DNA of 16,938 nt from Lachnospiraceae bacterium UBA3638 (GCA_002373595.1 DFKT01000095.1:17161-34098), one strand, 5' to 3'; positions 1-7,744 are shown, counted from the first letter of the stretch. Notes: generated by a model from the letters alone, not told the origin. A program made the numbers and translations.

Positions 1-723
1 AGGCTTGGACCATCCGGTAGCCTCGCATACCTTGTCGAGGAGAGCAGGATTGGAACGAAGTATCGCAAGTACGAACTCGGGGATCTCGTCCTCGCTTACA
101 TCCTCGAGAGTAAACATTACGGAATCGGTCTCTCTGTCATAGAGATATACGATGCATCTCTGACCGGCATATACTTCAGTCTCCTTAGTCTCACCGGTCT
201 CAGGATTTGTACCGGTTACATGTACATGTCCGTCTGTAACTACTATCGACCAGTTGCCGTCCTTAGTTACAGTCACCCATCCCGATGTACCTCTTATACC
301 GACGACCATCGTGGAAGTCGCGATATTGAGTGATTCATCAGCCTCGAGAGCCTTGCTTACTTCGAAGAAGAGCTGTCCTTCCGTAAGCTCCAGATCGAGT
401 TTCTTGCCGCTCTGGTTAAACTCCGCACGGCTTAGCTCATCGAGCGTGATTATCTTGGTATCATCGAGTCCTATGGATGCAAGGCTCTCCGTACCTGTGT
501 TAAGTGCATTGCCGCTCTTAAGTCTTAAGTTCTCCGTGATAGTCTTGTAAGCGCCCTCATCCTCCAGCGTTACGGTTCCCTGCATTCTCAGCAGTCGCAT
601 CGTTGTCGCGGATATACCGCCCTTCTGCAAGAAGATAATCACCACTATCGCCGCTATCACGATCACTGCAGCGAGTATGATGAAGATCAGTTTCTTACTT
701 CCGGCTTTTCCTTCCGAAGCCAT
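1..723 (-). CDS. FecR-domain membrane protein (3' end beyond window)
   Basis: The frame is open from an ATG at 723 to the left edge, giving 241 residues with the C terminus missing. A short basic N terminus is followed by one membrane segment at about residues 11-32, so the rest should lie outside the cell. The following part fits the FecR domain: a stretch with LRLKSGNAL and TGTESLASIGLDD, then the hallmark beta-strand region with MVVGIRGTSGWV. FecR domains were first known in iron-dicitrate signalling, but in Firmicutes they also occur in anchored surface proteins with no iron link, and no sigma factor is next to this one. The start is supported by AGAAAGGA about nine bases upstream. It lies 20 bases after the MBL gene and is probably the sixth gene of the leftward operon. 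Domain call is fairly sure; role unknown. Confidence 0.8.
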   Translation of the reverse strand, partial: MASEGKAGSKKLIFIILAAVIVIAAIVVIIFLQKGGISATTMRLLRMQGTVTLEDEGAYKTITENLRLKSGNALNTGTESLASIGLDDTKIITLDELSRAEFNQSGKKLDLELTEGQLFFEVSKALEADESLNIATSTMVVGIRGTSGWVTVTKDGNWSIVVTDGHVHVTGTNPETGETKETEVYAGQRCIVYLYDRETDSVMFTLEDVSEDEIPEFVLAILRSNPALLDKVCEATGWSKP

Positions 724-743
724 AATGATTTTCCTTTCTCACC

Positions 744-1556
744 TTAGATTTTTAAGATCATGCCTTTACGTGCAAATATTACCTTTATATCATCTCCTGC
801 TTTTTCCGTCAGTTCCTTCTCGGCCGCGGAGAGAATATCATCATTATGTGCGGGATCGTGATGAATGATCATCAGAGTCTTCGCATGCGCTCTTCCCGCC
901 AATTCAAGCGCACCGTTCCAGGACGTGTGTCCGTAGCCTTTTCTGGCTTCCAGTTCCTCGTCGGTATACTGTCCGTCGAGCATAAATATGTCAGCATCCT
1001 TTGCGAATTCGATCAGCTCTTCGACTGATTCTTCAGTCTTTTCATAATCCGTCGCATATACCAGTTTCTGCCCGTCCTGCTCTATTCCAAAAATCAGACT
1101 GCCTCCCGGATGCGATCCTTCCATCGCAGATACTTTCAGTCCCTTTATATCTATCGGGAAAGAAGCCTTGATCACCCTTACATCCGCGGGATATGCCGAA
1201 AGTCCCACCGGCCAATACGGCGGAGATACGAGATTATTTATCGCAGCTGCCGCATCATATCCTTCATGCGCCTCATCAGTTCCGACATAGATATTTATCT
1301 TCGTCCCCTTCTCGAGAAGCTCCGGGAAAAAGGGTATCCCCTGTATATGATCCAGATGGGGATGTGATATCAGGACATTGATCTCACCCTCCACATCGGG
1401 CGCCGCAACGATACCTGTTCCTGCATCGAGATAGACATTTCCGCCGGCAGGCTTATCGCTCTCTACGAAATAGCACGATGTCGCTCCTCCGAAAGCCGCA
1501 TATTCACTTCCCTCTACGGACATAGAACCTCTGCATCCGAGAACGGTCAGCTTCAT
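744..1556 (-). CDS. MBL-fold metallo-hydrolase (COG1235/PhnP-like)
   Basis: This 270-residue protein is a cytoplasmic metallo-beta-lactamase-fold hydrolase. The metal-binding signature HPHLDH is at residues 65-70, and further likely ligands are H149 (GSHPGG), D170 (YATDYE) and H232/H233 (IIHHDPAH). The N terminus has the LGCRGS and LDAGTG strands typical of the PhnP/RNase Z-like branch that hydrolyses phosphodiesters or cyclic nucleotides. There is no signal peptide and no added domain. The exact substrate cannot be read from sequence; a cyclic phosphodiester is a family-based guess only. The start codon overlaps the stop of the 80-residue gene upstream (ATGA), which indicates translational coupling, and the FecR-domain gene follows 20 bases downstream. 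Confidence 0.85.
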   Translation of the reverse strand: MKLTVLGCRGSMSVEGSEYAAFGGATSCYFVESDKPAGGNVYLDAGTGIVAAPDVEGEINVLISHPHLDHIQGIPFFPELLEKGTKINIYVGTDEAHEGYDAAAAINNLVSPPYWPVGLSAYPADVRVIKASFPIDIKGLKVSAMEGSHPGGSLIFGIEQDGQKLVYATDYEKTEESVEELIEFAKDADIFMLDGQYTDEELEARKGYGHTSWNGALELAGRAHAKTLMIIHHDPAHNDDILSAAEKELTEKAGDDIKVIFARKGMILKI

Positions 1557-1795
1557 AAGCCCGTCCCTCCGAGATTTTTCATGATCTCTATGGTCTCAAG
1601 ATCCTCAGCGGTGATCTTCATATTCGTGACATATTCCTTGCCGTCGGGCGTGGTCACTTTGAGTTCTGCGACAGTACCCTCGCATACTGCATTGCCAAGT
1701 ACCTGCTTTACAAATGCGGGTACCTTGGGATGCTGCGACTTAAAGATGCGAAATCTCTCCGCGATCTTCATCATCTCCATAGGGTTCATTGCCAT
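1553..1795 (-). CDS. Small conserved-looking protein of unknown function
   Basis: An 80-residue protein that I do not recognise. Its N-terminal half is basic and amphipathic (MMKIAERFRIFKSQHPKVP, then FVKQVL), like a short helical pair. The second half looks like a small beta unit (GTVAELKVTTPDGKEYVTNM) ending in a helix (AEDLETIEIMKNL). No membrane segment, signal peptide or metal-binding motif is visible, although one cysteine is present. The ATG at 1795 follows an AAAGGAG with a ten-base spacer, and the stop overlaps the MBL start in an ATGA. This tight coupling and good ribosome binding site support a real gene. It may be an accessory or regulatory partner of the MBL hydrolase, which is inference from position only. 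Confidence 0.75.
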   Translation of the reverse strand: MAMNPMEMMKIAERFRIFKSQHPKVPAFVKQVLGNAVCEGTVAELKVTTPDGKEYVTNMKITAEDLETIEIMKNLGGTGL

Positions 1796-1840
1796 TTCCT
1801 GATGTCTCCTTTATCCGTCCGAATCCCTTACGAGTACGCC

Positions 1841-3139
1841 TTACGCGTTCTGCCTGGGTCTTTCCTTCTTGTCAGTCTTGCTGTAGAGGAGTCTGTCGTT
1901 GAATCTTCCTCTCTTGTACGAGCCTTCCTTCATATACGCCTTGGCTGTAGTCTGCTTGGCAACATTCTTCATGGCACCCTTGAGTGCTCCGCCGTAGATA
2001 AATCCAATAAGGAGCGAGATCACAGCAACAGCTGCCTCTGCTTTGTAATTAAATACCTTTCCTGCCGCAAAGAATGCGATAGCCGATCCGATGACAAGTG
2101 CGATGAGAGCAGATAAGCATACATACTTCCAGTACTTGCTCTTATCGATGGGAAGCTCTCCTACCATGCGTCCGGTCTGTCCGTTGATCCCGAATGTATA
2201 TGCCTTGTCCTGATACTTCGTCGTCATCATCCATACGGGAAGCATTGCATATTCAGCCTTTGCATTTGAGAGTTTGATATTCTCGCTCTTCTCCGATACT
2301 TCCTCGTAGTCACCGACTTCACTTCTCATCTGATTTCTGAAGGTGTTGATGACTCTCTCGTTGGCACGGGGTCTCGCATCAGCTTCCTCGACATCATATC
2401 TGTCAGCGAGATATCCTGAGAAATATGCCGCATCATAAGCGACTGCAGCCTTCATATCGTAGGGCTCGAGCGAATCCATCATCGCATCGTCCATACGGGT
2501 TGCAGCATCTACGGGGATCTTCTCGAAGTCCATGCTTCCGCTTCTGTCGAGGAAGTAATGGTCCTTCTTCACATAATCATAATTGGCATCGCTCCATCTC
2601 TTGGATTTAACGCCCTCAAAGAATACCGAGCCGCTCGCATGGCAGCTGTAGAGCCAGAAAGGAACATAGAGTCCCGTGATATCTTCTATGCGGTTATTTG
2701 CTAGGAAAGATGAAGGAAGGAGCTTCTTGCCTTTGGTGAAGCTCTTTAATGCTTCCTTCGCCTGCTCTTTATTTACCTTGAAAGGAATGACATGATCGGG
2801 CTTGTACATACCCGAGAATGACTGAGGTATGATCGCAGGGTTGCCGCAATACGGGCACTCGGTTGCAGCGGTATTGTCTCCGGCAACCATCTGCGCTCCG
2901 CATGAAGGACACTGATAACCCTCGAGCTTTCCGTCCTCATCGGATACCATCTCCTGGTCGTGAGTATCCCATACCATATCGGACTTGCCGTTGGCAGCTT
3001 CCTCAGATTCCTGTGCAGCCTTTACCTGCTCCATCGTGAAATGCGAATCGCAGTAAGCACATACCATCTCTCCCGCATCCGAGTTGAAAGAAAGTGCCGC
3101 TCCGCAGCAAGGACATTTGAAATTCAGTACATCAGCCAT
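1841..3139 (-). CDS. Double zinc-ribbon membrane protein (YdjG-like)
   Basis: A 432-residue protein with two TFIIB-type zinc ribbons at the N terminus: C9/C12 with C27/C30, and C77/C80 with C95/C98. A central region of roughly residues 105-330 follows, including ITGLYVPFWLYSC and the strand PVWMMTTKY. Two membrane helices lie at about 338-359 and 366-386, then a basic tail. This order matches the Bacillus YdjG type, often misannotated as an RNA polymerase or helicase component; nothing here supports DNA helicase activity. In Bacillus the relative sits with PspA- and SPFH-like genes, which are not seen in this window. The ribosome binding site AGGGGGG (3149-3155) is nine bases from the ATG. 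It lies 28 bases after the DHHW gene, so co-transcription with the O-acetylation pair is likely. Function is unproven; membrane-associated scaffolding is a guess. Confidence 0.8.
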   Translation of the reverse strand: MADVLNFKCPCCGAALSFNSDAGEMVCAYCDSHFTMEQVKAAQESEEAANGKSDMVWDTHDQEMVSDEDGKLEGYQCPSCGAQMVAGDNTAATECPYCGNPAIIPQSFSGMYKPDHVIPFKVNKEQAKEALKSFTKGKKLLPSSFLANNRIEDITGLYVPFWLYSCHASGSVFFEGVKSKRWSDANYDYVKKDHYFLDRSGSMDFEKIPVDAATRMDDAMMDSLEPYDMKAAVAYDAAYFSGYLADRYDVEEADARPRANERVINTFRNQMRSEVGDYEEVSEKSENIKLSNAKAEYAMLPVWMMTTKYQDKAYTFGINGQTGRMVGELPIDKSKYWKYVCLSALIALVIGSAIAFFAAGKVFNYKAEAAVAVISLLIGFIYGGALKGAMKNVAKQTTAKAYMKEGSYKRGRFNDRLLYSKTDKKERPRQNA

Positions 3140-3167
3140 TGTTCTTTACCCCCCTAATTTTGCAGTA

Positions 3168-4772
3168 TCAATATCCGTAGCAGGCCGCCAGATCCGATAT
3201 GAGTCCGTAGAATTCATTGTCGAATCTTTCGACCGTTTCTATCACCAGTACATCCGATTCATTGATGGATGTAAGTATCTGCACCCACTTGTCATATCCG
3301 TTTCCCTGCTCTCCCACAGTGATCGACTCTCTCTGGATAGAAACGGTCTTTGCAAAATCCTTCTCCAGATAGTTTACCATAGGAACCCTAAAAGAATCAC
3401 CTATTACCGTTATTTTTTTATCGTATAACGGGTTCGTGGCCTCGGAAGCATAATACGGTGAATATCCGTAGTAGATATCCTGTCCGCCCTCTATGATATT
3501 CACGCCGGCATCAGGTCTGTATACAGGCACATAATCCTTCGCCTCCGGGAAATCCGAAGCATTGAGAGCCCCCGTTGCTATGAGGCCTTTCATCAGACCC
3601 TCCGTCTCGTTTATCCTGATGCTGTCACGGTTTACTGTCTCAAGTCCCAGCGTGTCTAATACTCTCTGTGCTCCGATGAAAGCTCCCCAGTAATTCCAGT
3701 GCGTATCATACTGATAGCATGTATCGTAGTAGAGCTTACCCCATTTGAGTTCATCCAGAGGATAGATGATCTTCACATCGGTATTTTCTCTGACATACGA
3801 TACAAGATCGGGTATCCTCTTTACATCGCTGTCTATCTCCACAGTGGGCATATACTCGGGATAAACCTGTTCCCTATTCGGATTGATCATGAGCACAAGC
3901 TCGATATTCAGAGTATCGCATAGAGCTTCGAGTCTCTGTATGTTAGCGACAACTCTTGCCTTCTCGGCATCACTCATCAGTTCCTTGCCCTGATAGTACT
4001 CTATCGAGTTCACGCCTTCAAAGAAGAGCCAGTCATTTCTGCCGAAGAAGACCTGATTTGATGCATAGTTAAGCGGGAAGAAACTGTCATCTAAGAGCTT
4101 ATTGTCAAAGTCTCCCCAGAGCACTTCACCGCATTCCTCGCACACATACATCGTCCTTCCGTAGTCGGTATACGAAGGCTCTCTTCTGTTCTCCACAACC
4201 CACTTGTGAGTATGCGGTTTGGGTTCAGTATCCGACCCATTGCCATCGGGTCCGCCACTGCCATCACCGCCTTCTCCCGTACCGCCTTCTCCGTTGCCGC
4301 CATCTCCTGTACCGTCGGGGGTGGTGTCCGGCTTGGGGTCTTTGCCGGTCTGCGATCCGTCACCTGTTCCGGTCTTATCCGAAGGAGTTGTCGTATCCTT
4401 CCCTATCAGATCATCAACAGAGACATTCGCTACATTGGACGCTTTCCTTCCGGACCACTTTACGAGGACGGGCATGATATCCTTGCGGTATATCTTTTCC
4501 AGTTTGCTCTCCAGATTATTGTCAGCATTAATGATCGCAGTCCTGAAAGGAATCCGATCGTTGTAGTAACTCTCCCATCCCGCTGTATCAAACTTATCAA
4601 AAGGTTTCTCTGCGAGGTTTCTGTTCTCGGTGAGTTCACCCGCAGCCGCATTTGCTTTTTCCGCATTGCCCGTGATGCAGACAATACCCCACAGCAGACT
4701 CGGCACTATGAGGAGCGAGAGGAAAAGTCCGATATTTATTTTTTGTAATAACTTACTCTTCATCTGCATCAA
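3168..4772 (-). CDS. DHHW/AlgX-like extracytoplasmic O-acetyltransferase
   Basis: A 534-residue protein of the AlgJ/AlgX/DHHW group of SGNH-like enzymes, which receive acetyl groups exported by an MBOAT partner and place them on a surface polymer. A single N-terminal membrane segment or signal anchor is at about residues 13-34. The catalytic signatures are intact: D356-T-H358-W and G458-D459-S460-F, equivalent to the AlgX Asp/His and Ser. Residues 127-186 form an unusual Gly/Asp/Thr/Pro linker, followed by a small motif with HTHKW (187-191) and CEEC (211-214) resembling repeats in clostridial surface proteins. The linker splits the N-terminal part (AGWESYYNDRIPFR) from the SGNH core, so the protein is longer than usual relatives. 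Its start overlaps the MBOAT stop (ATGA). Family assignment is firm; the acceptor polymer is unknown. Confidence 0.9.
   Translation of the reverse strand: MMQMKSKLLQKINIGLFLSLLIVPSLLWGIVCITGNAEKANAAAGELTENRNLAEKPFDKFDTAGWESYYNDRIPFRTAIINADNNLESKLEKIYRKDIMPVLVKWSGRKASNVANVSVDDLIGKDTTTPSDKTGTGDGSQTGKDPKPDTTPDGTGDGGNGEGGTGEGGDGSGGPDGNGSDTEPKPHTHKWVVENRREPSYTDYGRTMYVCEECGEVLWGDFDNKLLDDSFFPLNYASNQVFFGRNDWLFFEGVNSIEYYQGKELMSDAEKARVVANIQRLEALCDTLNIELVLMINPNREQVYPEYMPTVEIDSDVKRIPDLVSYVRENTDVKIIYPLDELKWGKLYYDTCYQYDTHWNYWGAFIGAQRVLDTLGLETVNRDSIRINETEGLMKGLIATGALNASDFPEAKDYVPVYRPDAGVNIIEGGQDIYYGYSPYYASEATNPLYDKKITVIGDSFRVPMVNYLEKDFAKTVSIQRESITVGEQGNGYDKWVQILTSINESDVLVIETVERFDNEFYGLISDLAACYGY
4252..4311. 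repeat. 15-bp imperfect tandem repeat, four units
   Basis: Four consecutive 15-base units begin with CCGCC at 4252, 4267, 4282 and 4297 and differ at a few positions each. On the coding (minus) strand they give a five-residue Gly-rich period such as GEGGT and GEGGD within the linker of the DHHW protein. Because the unit is a multiple of three, copy-number change would alter linker length without breaking the frame. Confidence 0.75.
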
Positions 4773-6286
4773 AACTGAAAATAAATGAACGGGTTATATG
4801 TACCGCCGGCAAGCAGCAGTATGCAAAGCGCAGCAAGCGCAGTCCTTACCAGTATTCCGCACATGGCAAAGAACGCTTTGTCTTTATTCTTATCGCAGAA
4901 CTTTCCGAATACAGCCTGCAGAGGTCCTGCAAAGAGTACTCCGAGCACGAGCGCCACACACATCTTAAATGACATATAGTTGAGCACGGAATAAGTCTTG
5001 GCATTCGGTCTGAAGAATGCTCCTATGAATCCAAACGCATCGCTTATACTGTCCGCTCTGAAAAATACCCAGCCGACGATGACTACGATGAGCGCATATA
5101 TATGTCCGAAGAATCTCTTAACACCTGCTCCGCGAGGATTGCCGTTTCCGACTTCCTCAGCATCCTTTTCCGCATCCTTTGCTTCTCCGGCATCCTTAAC
5201 CGCCGCACTTTTCTTTTCCGAGAAATACGAGATCAGTCTCTCGATTATGAGAAATACCGCATAATACATTCCCCAGAAAAAGAAAGTATAATTAGCGCCG
5301 TGCCATATACCCGTGAGCAGGAATACTATAAACACATTGACGCACACTCTTGCGATGCCCTTCCTGCTTCCGCCAAGAGGTATATATACATAATCACGGA
5401 ACCACGAAGACAGCGATATATGCCATCTTCTCCAGAAATCCCTGACAGAGACTGCTGTATAGGGGAGGTTGAAATTTTCTCTGAATTCAAAACCGAGCAT
5501 ACGCCCAAGACCTATCGCCATATCGGAATATCCCGAGAAATCATAATAGATCTGCAGACTGTAGAGGACTGCGCCGAATACAGCCACTCCGCTTCCCATC
5601 CTTGAGATGTCGAGTTTCCAGATCTTATCAACAGCTTCTCCGAATGTATTGGCGAGGAGCACTTTCTTGGAAAGTCCGTACACAAATCTCGTAACACCCG
5701 ATGAAAAGAGCTCTGCATTCTCTTTCCTCGAAACAAGCTGCTTTTCGATATCCCTATACTGCACGATGGGGCCCGCGATCAGCTGCGGGAAAAGCGAAAC
5801 ATACAAAGCGAAATCCGGAATATTTTTCTGAACCCTGGCATTACCTCTGTAAACATCGATCACATATGATATTGCCTGGAAGATATAGAATGATATACCG
5901 ATGGGAAGTATGACTTCCTTAAATCCGAGCGATCCGTACTCTCCGCCGGATATGCTTTCTATCGTATGAATGAGAAGATTGAAATATTTGAAATATCCGA
6001 GTATAAGGAGATTACTTAATATTCCGATAAAGAGAAAGAATCTTTTGTGATCTTCGTCGATCCCGATAAAAAGGCCGCTTGCGTAATTGACGAGTATCAC
6101 ACCTATCATGAGTAGAAGGTAGCGCGGCCCGCCCCATCCGTAAAAGAACAGGCTTGCCAAAAGCAGGAATATGTTTTTCAGTCTGATCTTTACAGGTCTT
6201 CCAAAAGGCAATATCCCTATCAGGAAATTTCCGATAAGAACCACCGGCAGGAACACCCATAAAAACAGCATAGTACTGAAGACCAT
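4769..6286 (-). CDS. MBOAT-family membrane O-acyltransferase (AlgI/PatA/DltB-like)
   Basis: A 505-residue polytopic membrane protein. The MBOAT core is clear: YYDFSGYSDMAIGLGRMLGF at about 247-266, NFNLPY, VRDFWRRWHISLSSWFRDYVYIPLGG at 281-306 split over two conserved blocks, and LLTGIWHG with the invariant catalytic histidine H329. The C terminus NPFIYFQF is typical of the AlgI/PatA branch. The family moves acetyl groups across the membrane for O-acetylation of surface polysaccharide or peptidoglycan. A charged Lys/Asp/Glu/Ala-rich loop at about 357-390 probably sits in the cytoplasm and is longer than in compact relatives. The ATG has GGGAG about seven bases upstream and is the first gene after the 6322-6330 promoter. 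It overlaps the DHHW partner by four bases, the usual pairing for such systems. Confidence 0.93.
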   Translation of the reverse strand: MVFSTMLFLWVFLPVVLIGNFLIGILPFGRPVKIRLKNIFLLLASLFFYGWGGPRYLLLMIGVILVNYASGLFIGIDEDHKRFFLFIGILSNLLILGYFKYFNLLIHTIESISGGEYGSLGFKEVILPIGISFYIFQAISYVIDVYRGNARVQKNIPDFALYVSLFPQLIAGPIVQYRDIEKQLVSRKENAELFSSGVTRFVYGLSKKVLLANTFGEAVDKIWKLDISRMGSGVAVFGAVLYSLQIYYDFSGYSDMAIGLGRMLGFEFRENFNLPYTAVSVRDFWRRWHISLSSWFRDYVYIPLGGSRKGIARVCVNVFIVFLLTGIWHGANYTFFFWGMYYAVFLIIERLISYFSEKKSAAVKDAGEAKDAEKDAEEVGNGNPRGAGVKRFFGHIYALIVVIVGWVFFRADSISDAFGFIGAFFRPNAKTYSVLNYMSFKMCVALVLGVLFAGPLQAVFGKFCDKNKDKAFFAMCGILVRTALAALCILLLAGGTYNPFIYFQF

Positions 6287-6317
6287 CTTTATGCTCCCGT
6301 TTCAACTCACAACCGCT

Positions 6318-6326
6318 TGATATTAT
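6318..6326 (+). promoter_or_regulatory. Opposing extended -10 in the same palindrome
   Basis: The plus strand reads TGATATTAT, also an extended -10 with one mismatch to TATAAT. It shares its core with the minus-strand -10 because 6318-6330 is an odd palindrome, TGATAT-T-ATATCA. Transcription from it would start near 6333 and run towards the response-regulator gene with a leader of about 65-75 bases. Confidence 0.4.
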
Positions 6327-6330
6327 ATCA
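6322..6330 (-). promoter_or_regulatory. Extended -10 promoter of the O-acetylation operon
   Basis: On the minus strand the sequence reads TGATATAAT, a perfect extended -10 (TGnTATAAT). No good -35 hexamer stands 16-18 bases upstream, which extended -10 promoters can do without. The predicted start near 6315 would leave a leader of about 30 bases with a good ribosome binding site before the MBOAT ATG at 6286. Confidence 0.65.
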
Positions 6331-6371
6331 TATTTTTGCCCAAAAACCTACAGAAAATAAGCATTTTTCGA

Positions 6372-6400
6372 TTGTTTATACATGTCATACATGGTATTAT
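6372..6400 (+). promoter_or_regulatory. Candidate promoter for the response regulator, leaderless geometry
   Basis: TTGTTT (6372-6377), a 17-base spacer and TATTAT (6395-6400) form a sigma-A-like promoter. The -10 ends seven bases before the ATG at 6408, so transcription would begin at or next to the start codon. No Shine-Dalgarno sequence precedes either ATG (6399 or 6408). The -35 is weak, hence moderate confidence. Confidence 0.45.
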
Positions 6401-6407
6401 GAACTAT

Positions 6408-7721
6408 ATGTGGAAGATACTTATAGTCGATGATGAACCCATATCGCTTGCCATGACCGAGCGCATACTCCAGGGGAAGTATAAGACTGTCAGAGCCGGT
6501 AACGGAGCCACTGCCATGGATGTCTTCAGAAAAGAGCATCCGGACATGGTACTTTCCGACCTCAAAATGCCGGGAATGACGGGGCTTGAGCTTCGCAAGA
6601 ACCTGATGGATCTCTATCCGGAGCGCTTCATACCCTTTATGTTCATGACCGCTGATCTGGGCGAAAATAACGAAGTTCTCGGCTTTGAGGACAGTTCCAC
6701 CGACTTTATCAGGAAGCCTTTCAGGGCTGATATCCTGCTCCGCCGTATCGACAATATCTTAAGCAAGCTCGAAGTGCGGAGCGACCGCATCCCCTCCACT
6801 GACCCCATGACGGGACTTCTCTCGGAGGACGGTGCCAAGAGAGATATCGCCAAGCTGTGTCATGCCGGAGTTCCCGGTGTTTTCATGCTGATAAATCTCG
6901 ACAATTTCAAGCTCGTAAATAACCTCTACGGACGTGATATGGGTGATAAGCTACTCATCAGGTTCGCCGAGATCGTCTGCTCTGCTGTCCGCGCCACTGA
7001 CGTTGCGTGCCGTATTTCAGGAGATAATTTTCTTGCTTTCTGTAAAGGAGTCCGTGAAGAGGACGTCATCAAGAGAAAGTCCTCTTACATCAACGATCAG
7101 CTCCTTATATCCGCTCTGGAGTATATGGGTTCCGAGATGAACATACAGCTCGGAGCTTCGATGGGATGCGTATATGTTCCCGATGAGGGAAATAACTTTG
7201 ATGAACTGTATAAAAAAGCCGAAGAGACGCTTGCCAAAGTCAAAAAGACCGGCAAACACGGTTTCTCGGTATATGGCAATTCCGGCAGGAGACTTGGCGA
7301 GTCCAAAGCTCAGCCCGGCACGATCTCCGCACTCATATCCTCTCTGTCGGAGAGAGCTTCCGTAGGACGCAGCGCATACGATCTCGAGATGGATCAGTTC
7401 ACCGTCTGCTATAAGCTCCTCGCAAGGATAGCCAAGGATTACAGGAAGAACATGTGCTTCCTGCTCTTTACGCTGAAGCACCCTAACGGAGAACCCGTTA
7501 CCGATGCGGAAGCCAATTCCTATTTTGCGACATTGAAGGTCTCGCTCAGACGGAGTGATATCATATCCATTAGTTCCAATGATACATTCCCCGTCATACT
7601 GCTTGAGACCGATGATTCATATACGGATATCATAATCGAAAGAATCGCCGCCAGGTGGAGCGGATCCAATCCCGGCAGCGATATCGTCATTACTCACGAA
7701 GTTCAGATGTTTGACACCTGA
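6408..7721 (+). CDS. Response regulator with two degenerate GGDEF-type domains
   Basis: With the ATG at 6408 the protein has 437 residues and begins MWKILIVDDEP, the usual edge of a receiver domain. REC covers about 1-123 with acidic D8/D9, phosphoacceptor D51, T81 and K103. A GGDEF domain follows at about 130-290 (DPMTGL at 132-137, metal Asp D165), but the signature is SGDNF at 204-208, so the catalytic Glu position is Asn. An RxxD inhibitory-site motif stands five residues before it (195-198). A second, shorter GGDEF-like domain at about 325-437 has RRSD (381-384), five residues, then SNDTF (390-394). Synthesis of c-di-GMP is therefore unlikely and binding is plausible. No histidine kinase gene adjoins it. 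Starts at 6399 or farther upstream are open in frame but have no ribosome binding site. It converges with metH 23 bases downstream. Confidence 0.85.
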   Translation: MWKILIVDDEPISLAMTERILQGKYKTVRAGNGATAMDVFRKEHPDMVLSDLKMPGMTGLELRKNLMDLYPERFIPFMFMTADLGENNEVLGFEDSSTDFIRKPFRADILLRRIDNILSKLEVRSDRIPSTDPMTGLLSEDGAKRDIAKLCHAGVPGVFMLINLDNFKLVNNLYGRDMGDKLLIRFAEIVCSAVRATDVACRISGDNFLAFCKGVREEDVIKRKSSYINDQLLISALEYMGSEMNIQLGASMGCVYVPDEGNNFDELYKKAEETLAKVKKTGKHGFSVYGNSGRRLGESKAQPGTISALISSLSERASVGRSAYDLEMDQFTVCYKLLARIAKDYRKNMCFLLFTLKHPNGEPVTDAEANSYFATLKVSLRRSDIISISSNDTFPVILLETDDSYTDIIIERIAARWSGSNPGSDIVITHEVQMFDT

Positions 7722-7744
7722 TATATTCTGATCTCCTGATTCAT

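Noticed and set aside
1730..2116. Plus-strand open frame of 128 codons opposite the zinc-ribbon gene
   Set aside because: Composition is Ser/Leu/Arg/Cys-rich and domain-free, it crosses two well-supported minus-strand genes, and no initiation signal is present.
4219..4566. Plus-strand open frame coding a Pro/Ser-rich protein
   Set aside because: It is the antisense of the Gly/Asp-rich repeat linker of the DHHW gene; the proline runs are a mirror of glycine codons and there is no ribosome binding site.
4206..4748. Plus-strand open frame of 180 codons opposite the DHHW gene
   Set aside because: It lies fully within a gene with intact catalytic motifs on the other strand and shows no domain or start signal.
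7017..7481. Minus-strand open frame of 154 codons inside the response regulator
   Set aside because: The plus strand encodes clear REC and GGDEF-like domains here; the antisense product has no recognisable features.
6399..7721. Active diguanylate cyclase
   Set aside because: Both GGDEF motifs are degenerate (SGDNF and SNDTF), so catalytic activity is not supported.
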